Shown: in pieces, positions 17,498 to 25,529 of the stretch
Numbering within the stretch: position 1 is the stretch's first letter
How the letters are laid out: every line of letters begins with the position of its first letter
Assembly (NCBI RefSeq): GCF_900116445.1
Contig: NZ_FPBH01000043.1
Span: forward strand, 1-63,760
Direction: 5' to 3'
Source of the DNA: Paraburkholderia aspalathi
GTDB lineage: Bacteria > Pseudomonadota > Gammaproteobacteria > Burkholderiales > Burkholderiaceae
DNA: 63,760 nt
Notes under the pieces: model-generated
Database searches by the model: none
Seen by the model: the letters and a program-made list of their open reading frames with translations, nothing else
Told to the model about the DNA's origin: nothing
Made by a program: the position numbers and the translations under genes

Positions 17498-18241
17498 CTA
17501 AGTGTCCTGCCGGCGCACGCCAGTAACAAAGACGTTGCCGCCACGAGAAAATGCATCGCGCCTCCAGGAGTCCCAGATCTCCACGCGGTCGAACGACTCG
17601 TCGATGAGAAGCTGACGAAGCACGGTTACATCTGTCACTCGCAGGTCGTGAGTCTCGGCAAATGCTTCGCCATTTGACGAACAGGCATAGGCGTAGTCCG
17701 CATGTAGCAAGCTGTCTATAGTCGCGTCCCGACGAAAGCGAAACCGGAGTGAGACGTCGTCTTCTATGCCTGTTGGCCCGCACTCCCAATCCTGCATCCA
17801 CTCCGAATTCAGATTGGGCGAGTGAGCCACCTGCAGGACAATTCTTCCGCCGGGTACGAGGGCTTTTTTTATCCTGCGGAGGACATCGGCCATCTCTGTC
17901 TCGTCAGCGCAGTAATGAATGCACCAAGACAGCGACGCTACAAGATCGTAGCGCTCAGCCGCCTGCAGATCCTGCATCCGACCGACCCAAGCGGCATCTA
18001 CACCAACCTTGCGTCGTGCAACTTGAACCATTTCCTCCGAGGCATCAAATCCTACTGCGGAAAGCCCACACTTCAACGCCTTCTCAATCAATACCCCTGT
18101 GCCGCAACCGACGTCAAGCAGACGGGCGCCGTCGCCATGCTCGCGCAGCAGATCCAGGACCAGTTGCTGGTCTCGAAAGTAGTGGTCCGGTGGCGTGTGC
18201 AGGTCGTACCGCTCCGCAAACGCATGAAAAAGATTATGCAT
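17498..18241 (-). CDS. class I SAM-dependent methyltransferase
   Basis: This encodes 247 aa. Motif I is LLDVGCGTGVL near 40-50, the acidic end of strand 2 is GFDASEEM, and motif IV-like YDLVASLSWCIHYC follows, then an LVPGGRIVLQV strand. This is a complete Rossmann methyltransferase of the Methyltransf_11/25 type, likely acting on a small molecule; the acceptor cannot be read. It is the last gene of a five-gene operon: its ATG lies one base after the stop of the UvrA-like gene. It ends 16 bp from the TnpB end hairpin, which marks the border of the operon. Confidence 0.8.
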   Translation of the reverse strand: MHNLFHAFAERYDLHTPPDHYFRDQQLVLDLLREHGDGARLLDVGCGTGVLIEKALKCGLSAVGFDASEEMVQVARRKVGVDAAWVGRMQDLQAAERYDLVASLSWCIHYCADETEMADVLRRIKKALVPGGRIVLQVAHSPNLNSEWMQDWECGPTGIEDDVSLRFRFRRDATIDSLLHADYAYACSSNGEAFAETHDLRVTDVTVLRQLLIDESFDRVEIWDSWRRDAFSRGGNVFVTGVRRQDT

Positions 18242-18242
18242 G

Positions 18243-21200
18243 TCACTCGAAAAAAGACGTCAAGCCAGTGAACGCGCGTGCAGCGCGCTCGAGAACCGCC
18301 CGTCGCCGCTGTTCATCTACGGGGTCCGCTAGGCGGCCCTTCGACGATCGGAGCGGCTCCAAGCAATCTAGTAAGCGCGCCAGTTCTCGCGCCGACCTTA
18401 CCCGCGACGGCTGAAGCGTAGCTAGTGCATTTATAAAATCCTTGACGGTGCCGCTTGCAGTCCACCCATAGAGAGAGTCGCGGCCTATCTTCAGCAGCTT
18501 TGCGCGGTTAGACAGCCCGGAGCCATCACATACGGGACAAACGGTGAGGTCGACTGGCGCCGCCGCCCCTGCCCTCACTGGCTTCGTCCGGGCGGCGACA
18601 TCTAGCGTTGCGGCGACAAGTCCGTCCCACGACAGCCAATGATTGACCTCGGTTCCATCAATGCCTTTGCCCAGCTTTAAAAATGTTCCCAAACCCGGCC
18701 GCACCCAATGCCCCCAAAGCACGACGGTCTTCTGTTCCTTTGATAAGTCCCGCCAAGGTGCGTCATCCCAAATCCCTTCATCGATCATTCGCCGAAAAAA
18801 CGGAATCATGACCGTGCGCCGGAAACCCTTCAGTTTCCCCCCTATTTCTCCAGTCAAGAAGTTTTCATCAAGCACCTTGGCCTTGGGGTTCCCGACAATC
18901 ACGCGCTCCCCCGGATCGGACACAAATCCGCTTCCCTTGCAGGTTTGACAGCATCCCTCTGGACTAGTACGACTGAAGTGGGCTGGCTTGACGCGCCGTG
19001 GGCCGACGATCCTGCGGTCAAAGTCGGCGAGACGATCGCTAGCGACCGCGATCCGGTCGCCCGATGGACCGAGCAATTCGACGTATCCGTTGCCGAGCGC
19101 CCATGCATCCCGGAGTATTTCGTGCTTCGACGTGCCTCGTGCACTTTGTGGATTCAAGCGACGGCCGGTAACACGGACACGGAGCGGATCGCTTCCCCAA
19201 CCCCGAAAATCATCGAGTCCCATTGAGACAGCACTGTCTCTCGCAGAATCGACCACCGACATAGGCACACTCGTGCCCCATACAGACACGGCGTCTAATA
19301 GCGGGTTGACGTAGAGCTGCGCCTTGCCGTTTCTCTCCCAAAGCCGCAGCAATTCCTCAATGGTCGCGCCCACTGGTGGCAACGTGTCCAAGGCGACTGA
19401 AGCCACCGCCTGGTCGAGATCAGCGAGATCGAGTGGTCGTTGCGCTTTTTGCGGGAAACGGAAGATTGCGGCGGCCTGAGCAAACTTTCCTTCGTCAGGC
19501 ACGGAAACATCGTGTCCAAGGATCTGCCGAATCTCAGCGCGCGCAGCTTGGGCCTCAGCCAGATCTTGTGGCGACTCGCCCCGTGTCAATGCCGGAGCAT
19601 TACTGCGTGTGTGCAACCTTCTGATGTCTCGCAGCGCCAGACCTGTTGCCGTTTCGCCTTCTCGCAACTCCGCCGGCGTGCCCGACGCTACGACATAGCC
19701 GCCGTTTGGGCCTCCCTGCGGCCCGAATTCAACTATGTAGTCGCAATTGGCTAAAAGGAACGGATCATGCTCGACCACGATAACCGTATTTTTTCCATCA
19801 TCAACAACGTGACGCAGAGCGCGGTAAAGATGTTCTACGTCGGTCGGATGCAAACCGCAGGCCGGCTCGTCAATGACAAACACGGCGCCTTGCGTGTCTT
19901 CGACGGAAACGGCGCGGGCTATCCGCAGGCGCTGAATTTCGCCTCCGCTTAGCGTATCAAAGCTCCGGCCTAACGCCAGATGGCCTACCCCAAGTTCCGA
20001 AAGTGTGTGCAGAAGGGAACTGTCCATCCATGGAACTGCCGTGTGACCTAGCTCCGAAAGCGGCGTCATCAGCCATTCGGCCATATTCATACCCGCGACA
20101 AAAACCGACAGCACCTGACTTCCGAAACGCAAGCCTCCGCACACCGAGCACGTCCCGCCATCCTTCTCGACGCCCAAGCCTAGACAACGTTGGCAACGTC
20201 CTCGACCGGCATTGGTACTGAAGTCGGCGGCAACCAGGCCAAGTCGTCGAGCGTCATCCGTTGCGGTGAAGTCCCGTCGCATATTCTCTGCAATACCAAG
20301 ATAGGTCGCGACGATGCTCCGGACGTGGCCGGCGGGAGCGGCCTGGTCAAGGGCAAAAAGACCCGTTACCTCGTCGGCCCCGTTCAGCCCCGCCCAGGTA
20401 CCTTTCAAGGTCCGGAAATCATCCACGTCCGAGCGCGAGGCCGGGAGCTGGCCTCGCAATGCAGGCACGAGGGCGCCGCGGACGAAGCTGGACTTCCCTG
20501 AACCCGATACACCAGCTATGCAGGACAGCACACCAAGCGGCAACCGGACGCTCTGTTCCTTCACGGTATTGATGTTGGCGCGAAGGACCTCAAGCCACCG
20601 CGAACGCGGCGGTAATTTTCGGGTCACACTTTCTGCGGCTCCCCGTCCGTTCGCGTGCCCTACTTGCGCCTTTATGACCCGCCCCCCCGACAAACCCGCG
20701 CCAGGTCCCAACTGAACAACCAGTGCAGCTTCACGAACCAGCCGCTCACGATGCTCACTCATAACCACAGTATGGAACTGCGTCGCCCAAACGACAGCAT
20801 GCGCCAAGTGAGCAAGGTCCGCCTCGTGCAACCCCCTGCCTGGCTCGTCGAGAACGAGCAGAAGTCCAGCCAGCCGACTGTTTAAAGCCGCAGCGAGGCG
20901 AATCCTTCTCGACTCCCCGTCGCTCACCTGAAGCAGGCTGCGGCTTCCGGTCAGATGCCCGAGCCCGACCTTTACGAATGATTCGGCCAAGTGAATAACG
21001 CCGTCTATCAGCGTGCGCGCCTCCCGCGCCACTGCGCCGGGCTCGATGCTCGCGTCAACTGATTCTCGCCAGTGCGCGGCTTTTTCTGCGAGCAGGGAGA
21101 ACGGCGTCTCCAGAACCTCGCTAATCGACAGTCCGGCCACCCTTAGCGCACGCGCCTCTTCGCTCCATCGAGTCCCGTCGCAGGCCGGACAGCGACCAAC

Positions 21201-22466
21201 CGTAACAAATCGACCAAGGGCCTCGCCGCTGGCACTAGGACGTCCTGCGCGCTCAAGAATTGCCGACCGAAATCCCGGGAAGGGATGCGGGCTGCTCATT
21301 TTCTTGCGCGTCTTCGGATCGACATCCGAAACTGGCTCGGCGCAGCCGTCCAGGATAAGTTGTCGAGCCCCGTGTGACAGTTTGCGCCACGGAATATCGG
21401 GATCGAAACCGCTCCGACCTCGGAGCCCTTCAATGGTCGAATGCTGAATGTTGACGTACTTATAATTTTTACTGGACCAAAGCGCCAGTGCTCCCTCGTG
21501 CATTGACTTATCTGCGTCCGCAATCAATACCGCCTCGTCGACGTTCGATGCAATACCCAACCCATTGCAGGCGGGACACGCGCCACTTTCCTCGTGTTGC
21601 GGTGAGTTGAAGGACAAAAGGTGGACCGTTGCTGCCCGATAAACGCGAGGTGAATCGGGGTGTATCCGATGAAGCCGGGTGCTGAGCCCCGATGTGAAAG
21701 CCTGACTCAATGCGGGATGGTCAAAATCAGGCAGCTCAACGAAGACGGCGCCGTTGCCCGCTGCCCATGCCTGCATCAGCAGCCCGTGCAATTTGTCGAA
21801 AGCGCTTTTCCGCAGCGTTAGCGCACCAACCTGCGCTTCTATTGTGTGCTTCACGTCAGTCCGAAGCGGCTTGAACTTCGTCAACGAAATCGAAGTGCCC
21901 GTTTCGAGTTTCTTCCCTCGATCTGTTTCGCTGAAGATCGTGGCTTCCTTGATGCCAGCGGCAATCAGACTACTCACGGCTTTCACGCCGTCAGTTGGCT
22001 GCTGAAACACGGGGACCGCCCACACAATGGCCCTCCCTGCCGCGTGTCGGACCAACCAACTTGCAAGCGCCTGCGGGGTCAAAGAGGGCACGGGCTGATT
22101 GATGTCCTCCGCGAAGGGCGCGCCGAACCTGACAAAAAGACGGCGAAGAGTACGCAGAAGCGCTGTAGAGGTCGCGACCGTACTTCGCGTCGATGCTTGA
22201 AATGCTCGCTGCCCAACAACCACCGCCGGCGGCAATTCGCCGATGAAAGCCCCTACCTGATTGACAGGTCTGTCCATCGATATTCCGACAAACCTCTGCA
22301 AGCGTTCGGACGCTACGGCCGCTATAGTCTTTTCAACGAGCGAGCTTTTTCCGGATCCCGAAATGCCAACAATAGCGGTCAGTTCATTTCTAGGTATACG
22401 AACGTCGACACATTGAAGATTGTTCGCGTCGGCTCCGATGATTTCGATTGTTCGCTTCGCTGTCAT
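18243..22466 (-). CDS. UvrA-like ABC ATPase with a third, ATPase-less module
   Basis: This encodes 1407 aa, against ~940 for housekeeping UvrA. Residues 1-~950 are a UvrA-type tandem ABC protein: Walker A GISGSGKSS (34-42) and GVSGSGKSS (652-660), signatures SDGES (515-519) and LSGGE (839-843), Walker B LLVLDEP (536-542) and VFVIDEP (862-868), with zinc pairs C297/C300-C426/C429 and C758/C761-C773/C776. Residues ~1030-1350 repeat the inserted part of module I (AWALGNG matches AWAAGNG; APWRDLS matches IPWRKLS; zinc pairs C1173/C1176-C1310/C1313) but lack Walker motifs. The first signature is degenerate. Its ATG overlaps the dioxygenase stop by 4 bp. Such UvrA relatives may act in self-resistance to DNA-binding natural products; here that is an inference. 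Confidence 0.85.
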   Translation of the reverse strand: MTAKRTIEIIGADANNLQCVDVRIPRNELTAIVGISGSGKSSLVEKTIAAVASERLQRFVGISMDRPVNQVGAFIGELPPAVVVGQRAFQASTRSTVATSTALLRTLRRLFVRFGAPFAEDINQPVPSLTPQALASWLVRHAAGRAIVWAVPVFQQPTDGVKAVSSLIAAGIKEATIFSETDRGKKLETGTSISLTKFKPLRTDVKHTIEAQVGALTLRKSAFDKLHGLLMQAWAAGNGAVFVELPDFDHPALSQAFTSGLSTRLHRIHPDSPRVYRAATVHLLSFNSPQHEESGACPACNGLGIASNVDEAVLIADADKSMHEGALALWSSKNYKYVNIQHSTIEGLRGRSGFDPDIPWRKLSHGARQLILDGCAEPVSDVDPKTRKKMSSPHPFPGFRSAILERAGRPSASGEALGRFVTVGRCPACDGTRWSEEARALRVAGLSISEVLETPFSLLAEKAAHWRESVDASIEPGAVAREARTLIDGVIHLAESFVKVGLGHLTGSRSLLQVSDGESRRIRLAAALNSRLAGLLLVLDEPGRGLHEADLAHLAHAVVWATQFHTVVMSEHRERLVREAALVVQLGPGAGLSGGRVIKAQVGHANGRGAAESVTRKLPPRSRWLEVLRANINTVKEQSVRLPLGVLSCIAGVSGSGKSSFVRGALVPALRGQLPASRSDVDDFRTLKGTWAGLNGADEVTGLFALDQAAPAGHVRSIVATYLGIAENMRRDFTATDDARRLGLVAADFSTNAGRGRCQRCLGLGVEKDGGTCSVCGGLRFGSQVLSVFVAGMNMAEWLMTPLSELGHTAVPWMDSSLLHTLSELGVGHLALGRSFDTLSGGEIQRLRIARAVSVEDTQGAVFVIDEPACGLHPTDVEHLYRALRHVVDDGKNTVIVVEHDPFLLANCDYIVEFGPQGGPNGGYVVASGTPAELREGETATGLALRDIRRLHTRSNAPALTRGESPQDLAEAQAARAEIRQILGHDVSVPDEGKFAQAAAIFRFPQKAQRPLDLADLDQAVASVALDTLPPVGATIEELLRLWERNGKAQLYVNPLLDAVSVWGTSVPMSVVDSARDSAVSMGLDDFRGWGSDPLRVRVTGRRLNPQSARGTSKHEILRDAWALGNGYVELLGPSGDRIAVASDRLADFDRRIVGPRRVKPAHFSRTSPEGCCQTCKGSGFVSDPGERVIVGNPKAKVLDENFLTGEIGGKLKGFRRTVMIPFFRRMIDEGIWDDAPWRDLSKEQKTVVLWGHWVRPGLGTFLKLGKGIDGTEVNHWLSWDGLVAATLDVAARTKPVRAGAAAPVDLTVCPVCDGSGLSNRAKLLKIGRDSLYGWTASGTVKDFINALATLQPSRVRSARELARLLDCLEPLRSSKGRLADPVDEQRRRAVLERAARAFTGLTSFFE

Positions 22467-23326
22467 GCCGGCTCGTCATGTGCATGAAAAACACTTACAC
22501 GTCTCGCATCGTAGTCGCCCGGAAACACACGAAAGCGCACAGTACACTCGCCTCTCTGATGGAGCGCCCTACGATTACTCACAAGCAACATCTCGCCCGG
22601 CTCAAGGTCGATTGGCACCGAAACGTCTAGTGCGGCCTCGTGAATCTTTTTCAGATGTAGCTCGAGTTCAGGCGGATTACGGCCTAGATGCTTCTGCGCT
22701 GCCAACAGGCTTTCGGGGTGGAAACGTATCAGCCCCCCTTGAACCATGGCCCCTTCCCATCCGAGCGGCGACATCTCGTTCATCATGGTCACGCGTTGGT
22801 GAGTCAGAAACCTGCGCCCGTCTGGATGAGACATATCCAGATGCAGAAGTAACTCGCGAATACGTGCCACGCGAAGCTGTCCGTACCCAGGAGCGCCGGG
22901 GTCTCGTTCGAGACACTGCATTGCGGTCGCCGCGGGGGGCATATCCGATGTATTGAGGTCGGTATGAAAGAAGCCGCCGGCCAATGTATGCGAAAGTGCC
23001 TTAGTCCACGGCGACATCCGAAAATGCTTAACAATTTTCCCGCCGCGGTAGCGCTTCAGCTCACGGAAGCAGGCTGCTGCAACGAGCAGTCCCGTCGTGC
23101 CTTCAGCGCAAAGAGGCAACTCCCTGACGACGACATGGTCGTGTTCACGCCATTTTTGCGCGATGCGCTTTCGTAAATCCGAGAGGCCGCCAAAGGCCAC
23201 GCTATTCGACGCGACAGACGCCTCGAGAGCCATTTCAATGGCCTCAAGCGATTCAAAACTTGATTGCAACCGACTCAACTCAGCAACTTCAGACTTTTGC
23301 AGAAAGACTTCAGGTATACCGCTCAT
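22463..23326 (-). CDS. TauD-like Fe(II)/2-oxoglutarate dioxygenase
   Basis: This encodes 287 aa. The iron ligands are visible as H121-T-D123 in GGFFHTDLNTSDMPP and the distal H256 in NRRALHQRGE, followed by the 2OG-binding Arg in TVRFR (264 or 266). The strand PGEMLLVSN before the distal His is typical of TauD/clavaminate-synthase folds. It should hydroxylate or desaturate a substrate using 2-oxoglutarate and O2. It overlaps the upstream methyltransferase stop and the downstream UvrA-like start by 4 bp each, so all three are translationally coupled. The substrate is unknown; the neighbours suggest a tailored small molecule or peptide. Confidence 0.7.
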   Translation of the reverse strand: MSGIPEVFLQKSEVAELSRLQSSFESLEAIEMALEASVASNSVAFGGLSDLRKRIAQKWREHDHVVVRELPLCAEGTTGLLVAAACFRELKRYRGGKIVKHFRMSPWTKALSHTLAGGFFHTDLNTSDMPPAATAMQCLERDPGAPGYGQLRVARIRELLLHLDMSHPDGRRFLTHQRVTMMNEMSPLGWEGAMVQGGLIRFHPESLLAAQKHLGRNPPELELHLKKIHEAALDVSVPIDLEPGEMLLVSNRRALHQRGECTVRFRVFPGDYDARRVSVFHAHDEPA

Positions 23327-24012
23327 GTTCGGACCAGCCTAAAGAGCAGCTTGTGGCGGAATTGATGGTCCAGTAAGGCCCCGATGGTCGGAAAGGTGAA
23401 CGGACCGCTAGTCGGGTCAAAGGTCGCCCACCCGCTTTCGCGCAACGGACGTACGCTTGGAAGAAGCCCATGAAGAGCCGCAGCTCCCATCAACCCGATA
23501 GGTTCGTGCGTATAGGTGGTTACGCCCTGAAGTTCCAGTGCTTCACGCCATTTCGGCCAAACAGGATTCTCCGAGTGGCATCCCCAAGCGATATATGCGC
23601 GGCCGTTGCGCGCCAAAACCCGCGCAACGTTCTTCGCCAGCTCACCAAGATCCGGCAGCAGGAACATAACTTCATGGCAAACGACCAGATCAATTGAGTA
23701 GTTTGGAATCAGATCCCACTGATCCGGCGACAGAAGTCTTACTACGGGTGCTGTGGACGAAAGTCGTAGTTGCGCTCGCGCCCGAGCAGCCTGGATCGGC
23801 TCGATTCCGTAAAGCTCGCACGCGCCCCAAATCTTTGCGATGCGTGCGAGCAAACCGCCGCGATGACATCCGATATCGAGGACACGGTTGGGCACTTTAG
23901 GGAAGCCATCCCGTCTAATGTTATCGAGCAGCGCCTCCCAGAAAATCTCGTTACGAGACTCCAGGAGGTCATCATCACCCGAATCGGAAAAAAACGAAGA
24001 CTCGGCGACCAT
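23323..24012 (-). CDS. class I SAM-dependent methyltransferase
   Basis: This encodes 229 aa. Motif I is VLDIGCHRGGL near residue 44, strand 2 ends in YGIEP, and the motif IV region reads IDLVVCHEVMFLLPD, followed by a strand with YIAWGCHSE. It is unlike the second methyltransferase of the operon outside the SAM fold, so two separate methyl transfers are expected. The gene starts 9 bp after the upstream stop with a TTGAGGCGG ribosome site inside the previous coding end, and its own stop overlaps the dioxygenase start (ATGA). The acceptor is unknown. Confidence 0.75.
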   Translation of the reverse strand: MVAESSFFSDSGDDDLLESRNEIFWEALLDNIRRDGFPKVPNRVLDIGCHRGGLLARIAKIWGACELYGIEPIQAARARAQLRLSSTAPVVRLLSPDQWDLIPNYSIDLVVCHEVMFLLPDLGELAKNVARVLARNGRAYIAWGCHSENPVWPKWREALELQGVTTYTHEPIGLMGAAALHGLLPSVRPLRESGWATFDPTSGPFTFPTIGALLDHQFRHKLLFRLVRT

Positions 24013-24021
24013 TGGGCCGCC

Positions 24022-24504
24022 TCAAGGGCAGCGTTGCGGGCGGCAAGCCCGCGCGTGTGCGTCCCCTGCCGTTGGGTCTAAGCCGAAGTGCCGGATAAAC
24101 AGGTCGACGGTGTCAGCGAACGCCTTATCGAGGTCTGCGCGATCGTCGGGCCCACGCATTCCGAAGTACGGGTAATGATGCAGCATTTCACCGAACAGAT
24201 CTCCGCAGTCAGCGGCGTACTTGCGGGTATCGAGAATGTGAGCGTGCCAGAACTCGTCGACGGGTCCATTCGGGCAGAGCTTCTGCTCAGGATAGCGGAT
24301 ATTTAGTGCCAGAAATTTGCGGTAAATGTCCTCGACTTCCTCACAGGTTTCAGCTGTCCAGCCTGACTCTTCAATCAGCTTTCGACACTGCATGGTGAAA
24401 TCTATACGTGATACTTTTTCGACCGCGTGTTCGAGCGCTTGGTCGCGACGCACGAACTGCTGCGCCTCATCATAAGTTGTGAGTTGCCCCGATTGTGCCT
24501 GCAT
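24022..24504 (-). CDS. small WHAH-motif protein, GRDP-like
   Basis: This encodes 160 aa and is the first gene of the operon. The core reads YRKFLALNIRYPE, then VDEFWHAHILDTRKYAADC (82-100) and FGEMLHHYPYFG (104-115). This matches the compact bacterial relatives of the plant glycine-rich-domain proteins, where WHAHILDT.KY..DC and LHH.PYFG are conserved. His87, His89, Asp92, Cys100 and His109/110 look like metal ligands, so a small metalloenzyme or metal-dependent binding protein is likely (inference). It has no leader-core look of a RiPP precursor. The start is an ATG with only a weak upstream GAG, and a candidate promoter lies 35-70 bp upstream. Confidence 0.6.
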   Translation of the reverse strand: MQAQSGQLTTYDEAQQFVRRDQALEHAVEKVSRIDFTMQCRKLIEESGWTAETCEEVEDIYRKFLALNIRYPEQKLCPNGPVDEFWHAHILDTRKYAADCGDLFGEMLHHYPYFGMRGPDDRADLDKAFADTVDLFIRHFGLDPTAGDAHARACRPQRCP

Positions 24505-24539
24505 GTTGGTCTCAGCTCGTTGGTGGTTTTCCTTCGCGG

Positions 24540-24580
24540 AAATTGTACTTGACGGATACGTTTTTGTATCAATTGCGACA
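24540..24580 (-). promoter_or_regulatory. candidate promoter and operator of the UvrA operon
   Basis: On the minus strand TTGATA and TACAAT lie upstream of the operon, 19 bases apart (GATACA would give 17). Between and over them is an inverted repeat, GATAC-AAAAAC-GTATC, suited for a repressor. The AT-rich stretch upstream (24578-24602) could act as an UP element. This is the only promoter-like region for the five genes that follow. Confidence 0.4.
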
Positions 24581-24862
24581 TCACTTTAAATTTTATTTTT
24601 AGCGGCCAACCTCCATTCGATCAGCCTTCAAATTCATGCAAATTGAACAATTCAAGCAATGAAAAATTCGGCCGACCGATACAGATTCTCAATCCACCGC
24701 CCAAAATTAAACACCGAAGAACAATCGTGCAATCATCCCCCCTCCGAACCGCATAGCCGCCGACCTCCGGCTGCGCTACGGCCGACTCCGCGATCCAAAC
24801 CTGCGCATGAGCTTTCTTCGCATGGTCAAGCTGGCAACCCGAGCCCCGAAAAGGTCAACTGG
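24581..24862. other. intergenic, no gene seen
   Basis: No supported gene lies here. I looked for a short precursor-peptide frame in the operon direction and did not find a convincing one. Confidence 0.35.
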
Positions 24863-25132
24863 TCAAAATGGATCTTCATCGTAGGCGTCCGAAAAGCTCT
24901 TAACGGACGACCCCGCCTCATCACGAGTCTTGTGCGAATTGAACGCAACCCGACCGCGTGACCGCGCAACGCCCCTCTGCCCGGTTCCCCTCGAAATCCA
25001 CCAGTAGCCGACTAAACCGCTCACGACGAAAAGTATCGATATGCCCAGCGCCGGCCAAGCGACTGCGAGAGCACCCAACATGCCGCAAGCGACTGCGGCC
25101 GCGCCAAACCAAGTGCCCCGTTTCCGCCCCAT
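24863..25132 (-). CDS. small membrane protein
   Basis: The frame is open from 25165, but the ATG at 25132 has a strong ribosome site (AAGGGGAG) and is preferred, giving 89 aa. A basic start (MGRKRG) precedes one or two hydrophobic segments (AAAVACGMLGALAVAWPALG and ISILFVVSGLVGYWWI), then a basic, hydrophilic tail ending in acidic residues. A tail-in two-helix topology is likely. No family is recognised. Confidence 0.5.
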   Translation of the reverse strand: MGRKRGTWFGAAAVACGMLGALAVAWPALGISILFVVSGLVGYWWISRGTGQRGVARSRGRVAFNSHKTRDEAGSSVKSFSDAYDEDPF

Positions 25133-25529
25133 GCGCTCCCCTTCATACTCTTTTCTATGCGTCAACCACCCGAATCAGGCGCAGCCTTCCTTTCCACAAT
25201 GATCGTATTAGCTTCGCTAACTGCCCATATTCAAGGCTCCGCGTTGCGTGCCGCAAAGGCACACCTGTCAAGCCGGCTCGGTGCGGGCAACCGATGTGCT
25301 CGATCCACTTTGTTCATTTGGCTTTAATGTTAAAAGATCGGCAGTCAGTACGCCATTGATGCGCGTGGCCACGCACAAAACTTAAGAGCGTCATTTCGGC
25401 GCAACTTGCGAGATTCAGTCGCTGGTCCGAGTCTTACCCGGAAAGGCGGAACGCCTCCCAAGATATCTTGCGGGACACGCCCCCTGCTCTGTTGAGCTCA
25501 GACGAACTACGCGCCTGTACGGCGCGGTC
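25133..25529. other. intergenic, no gene seen
   Basis: No gene or clear element could be supported in this ~400-bp gap. Confidence 0.35.

Noticed and set aside
18243..22466. Long plus-strand reading frames inside the UvrA-like gene
   Set aside because: They are antisense shadows of a well-supported 1407-codon gene with intact motifs; none has a ribosome site or family features.
18243..22466. Housekeeping uvrA of nucleotide excision repair
   Set aside because: The length is ~460 aa greater, the first signature is degenerate, and the gene is embedded in an operon of tailoring enzymes.
24505..24862. Short RiPP precursor gene ahead of the five-gene operon
   Set aside because: I looked on the minus strand for a small frame with a ribosome site and a leader-core look and found none.
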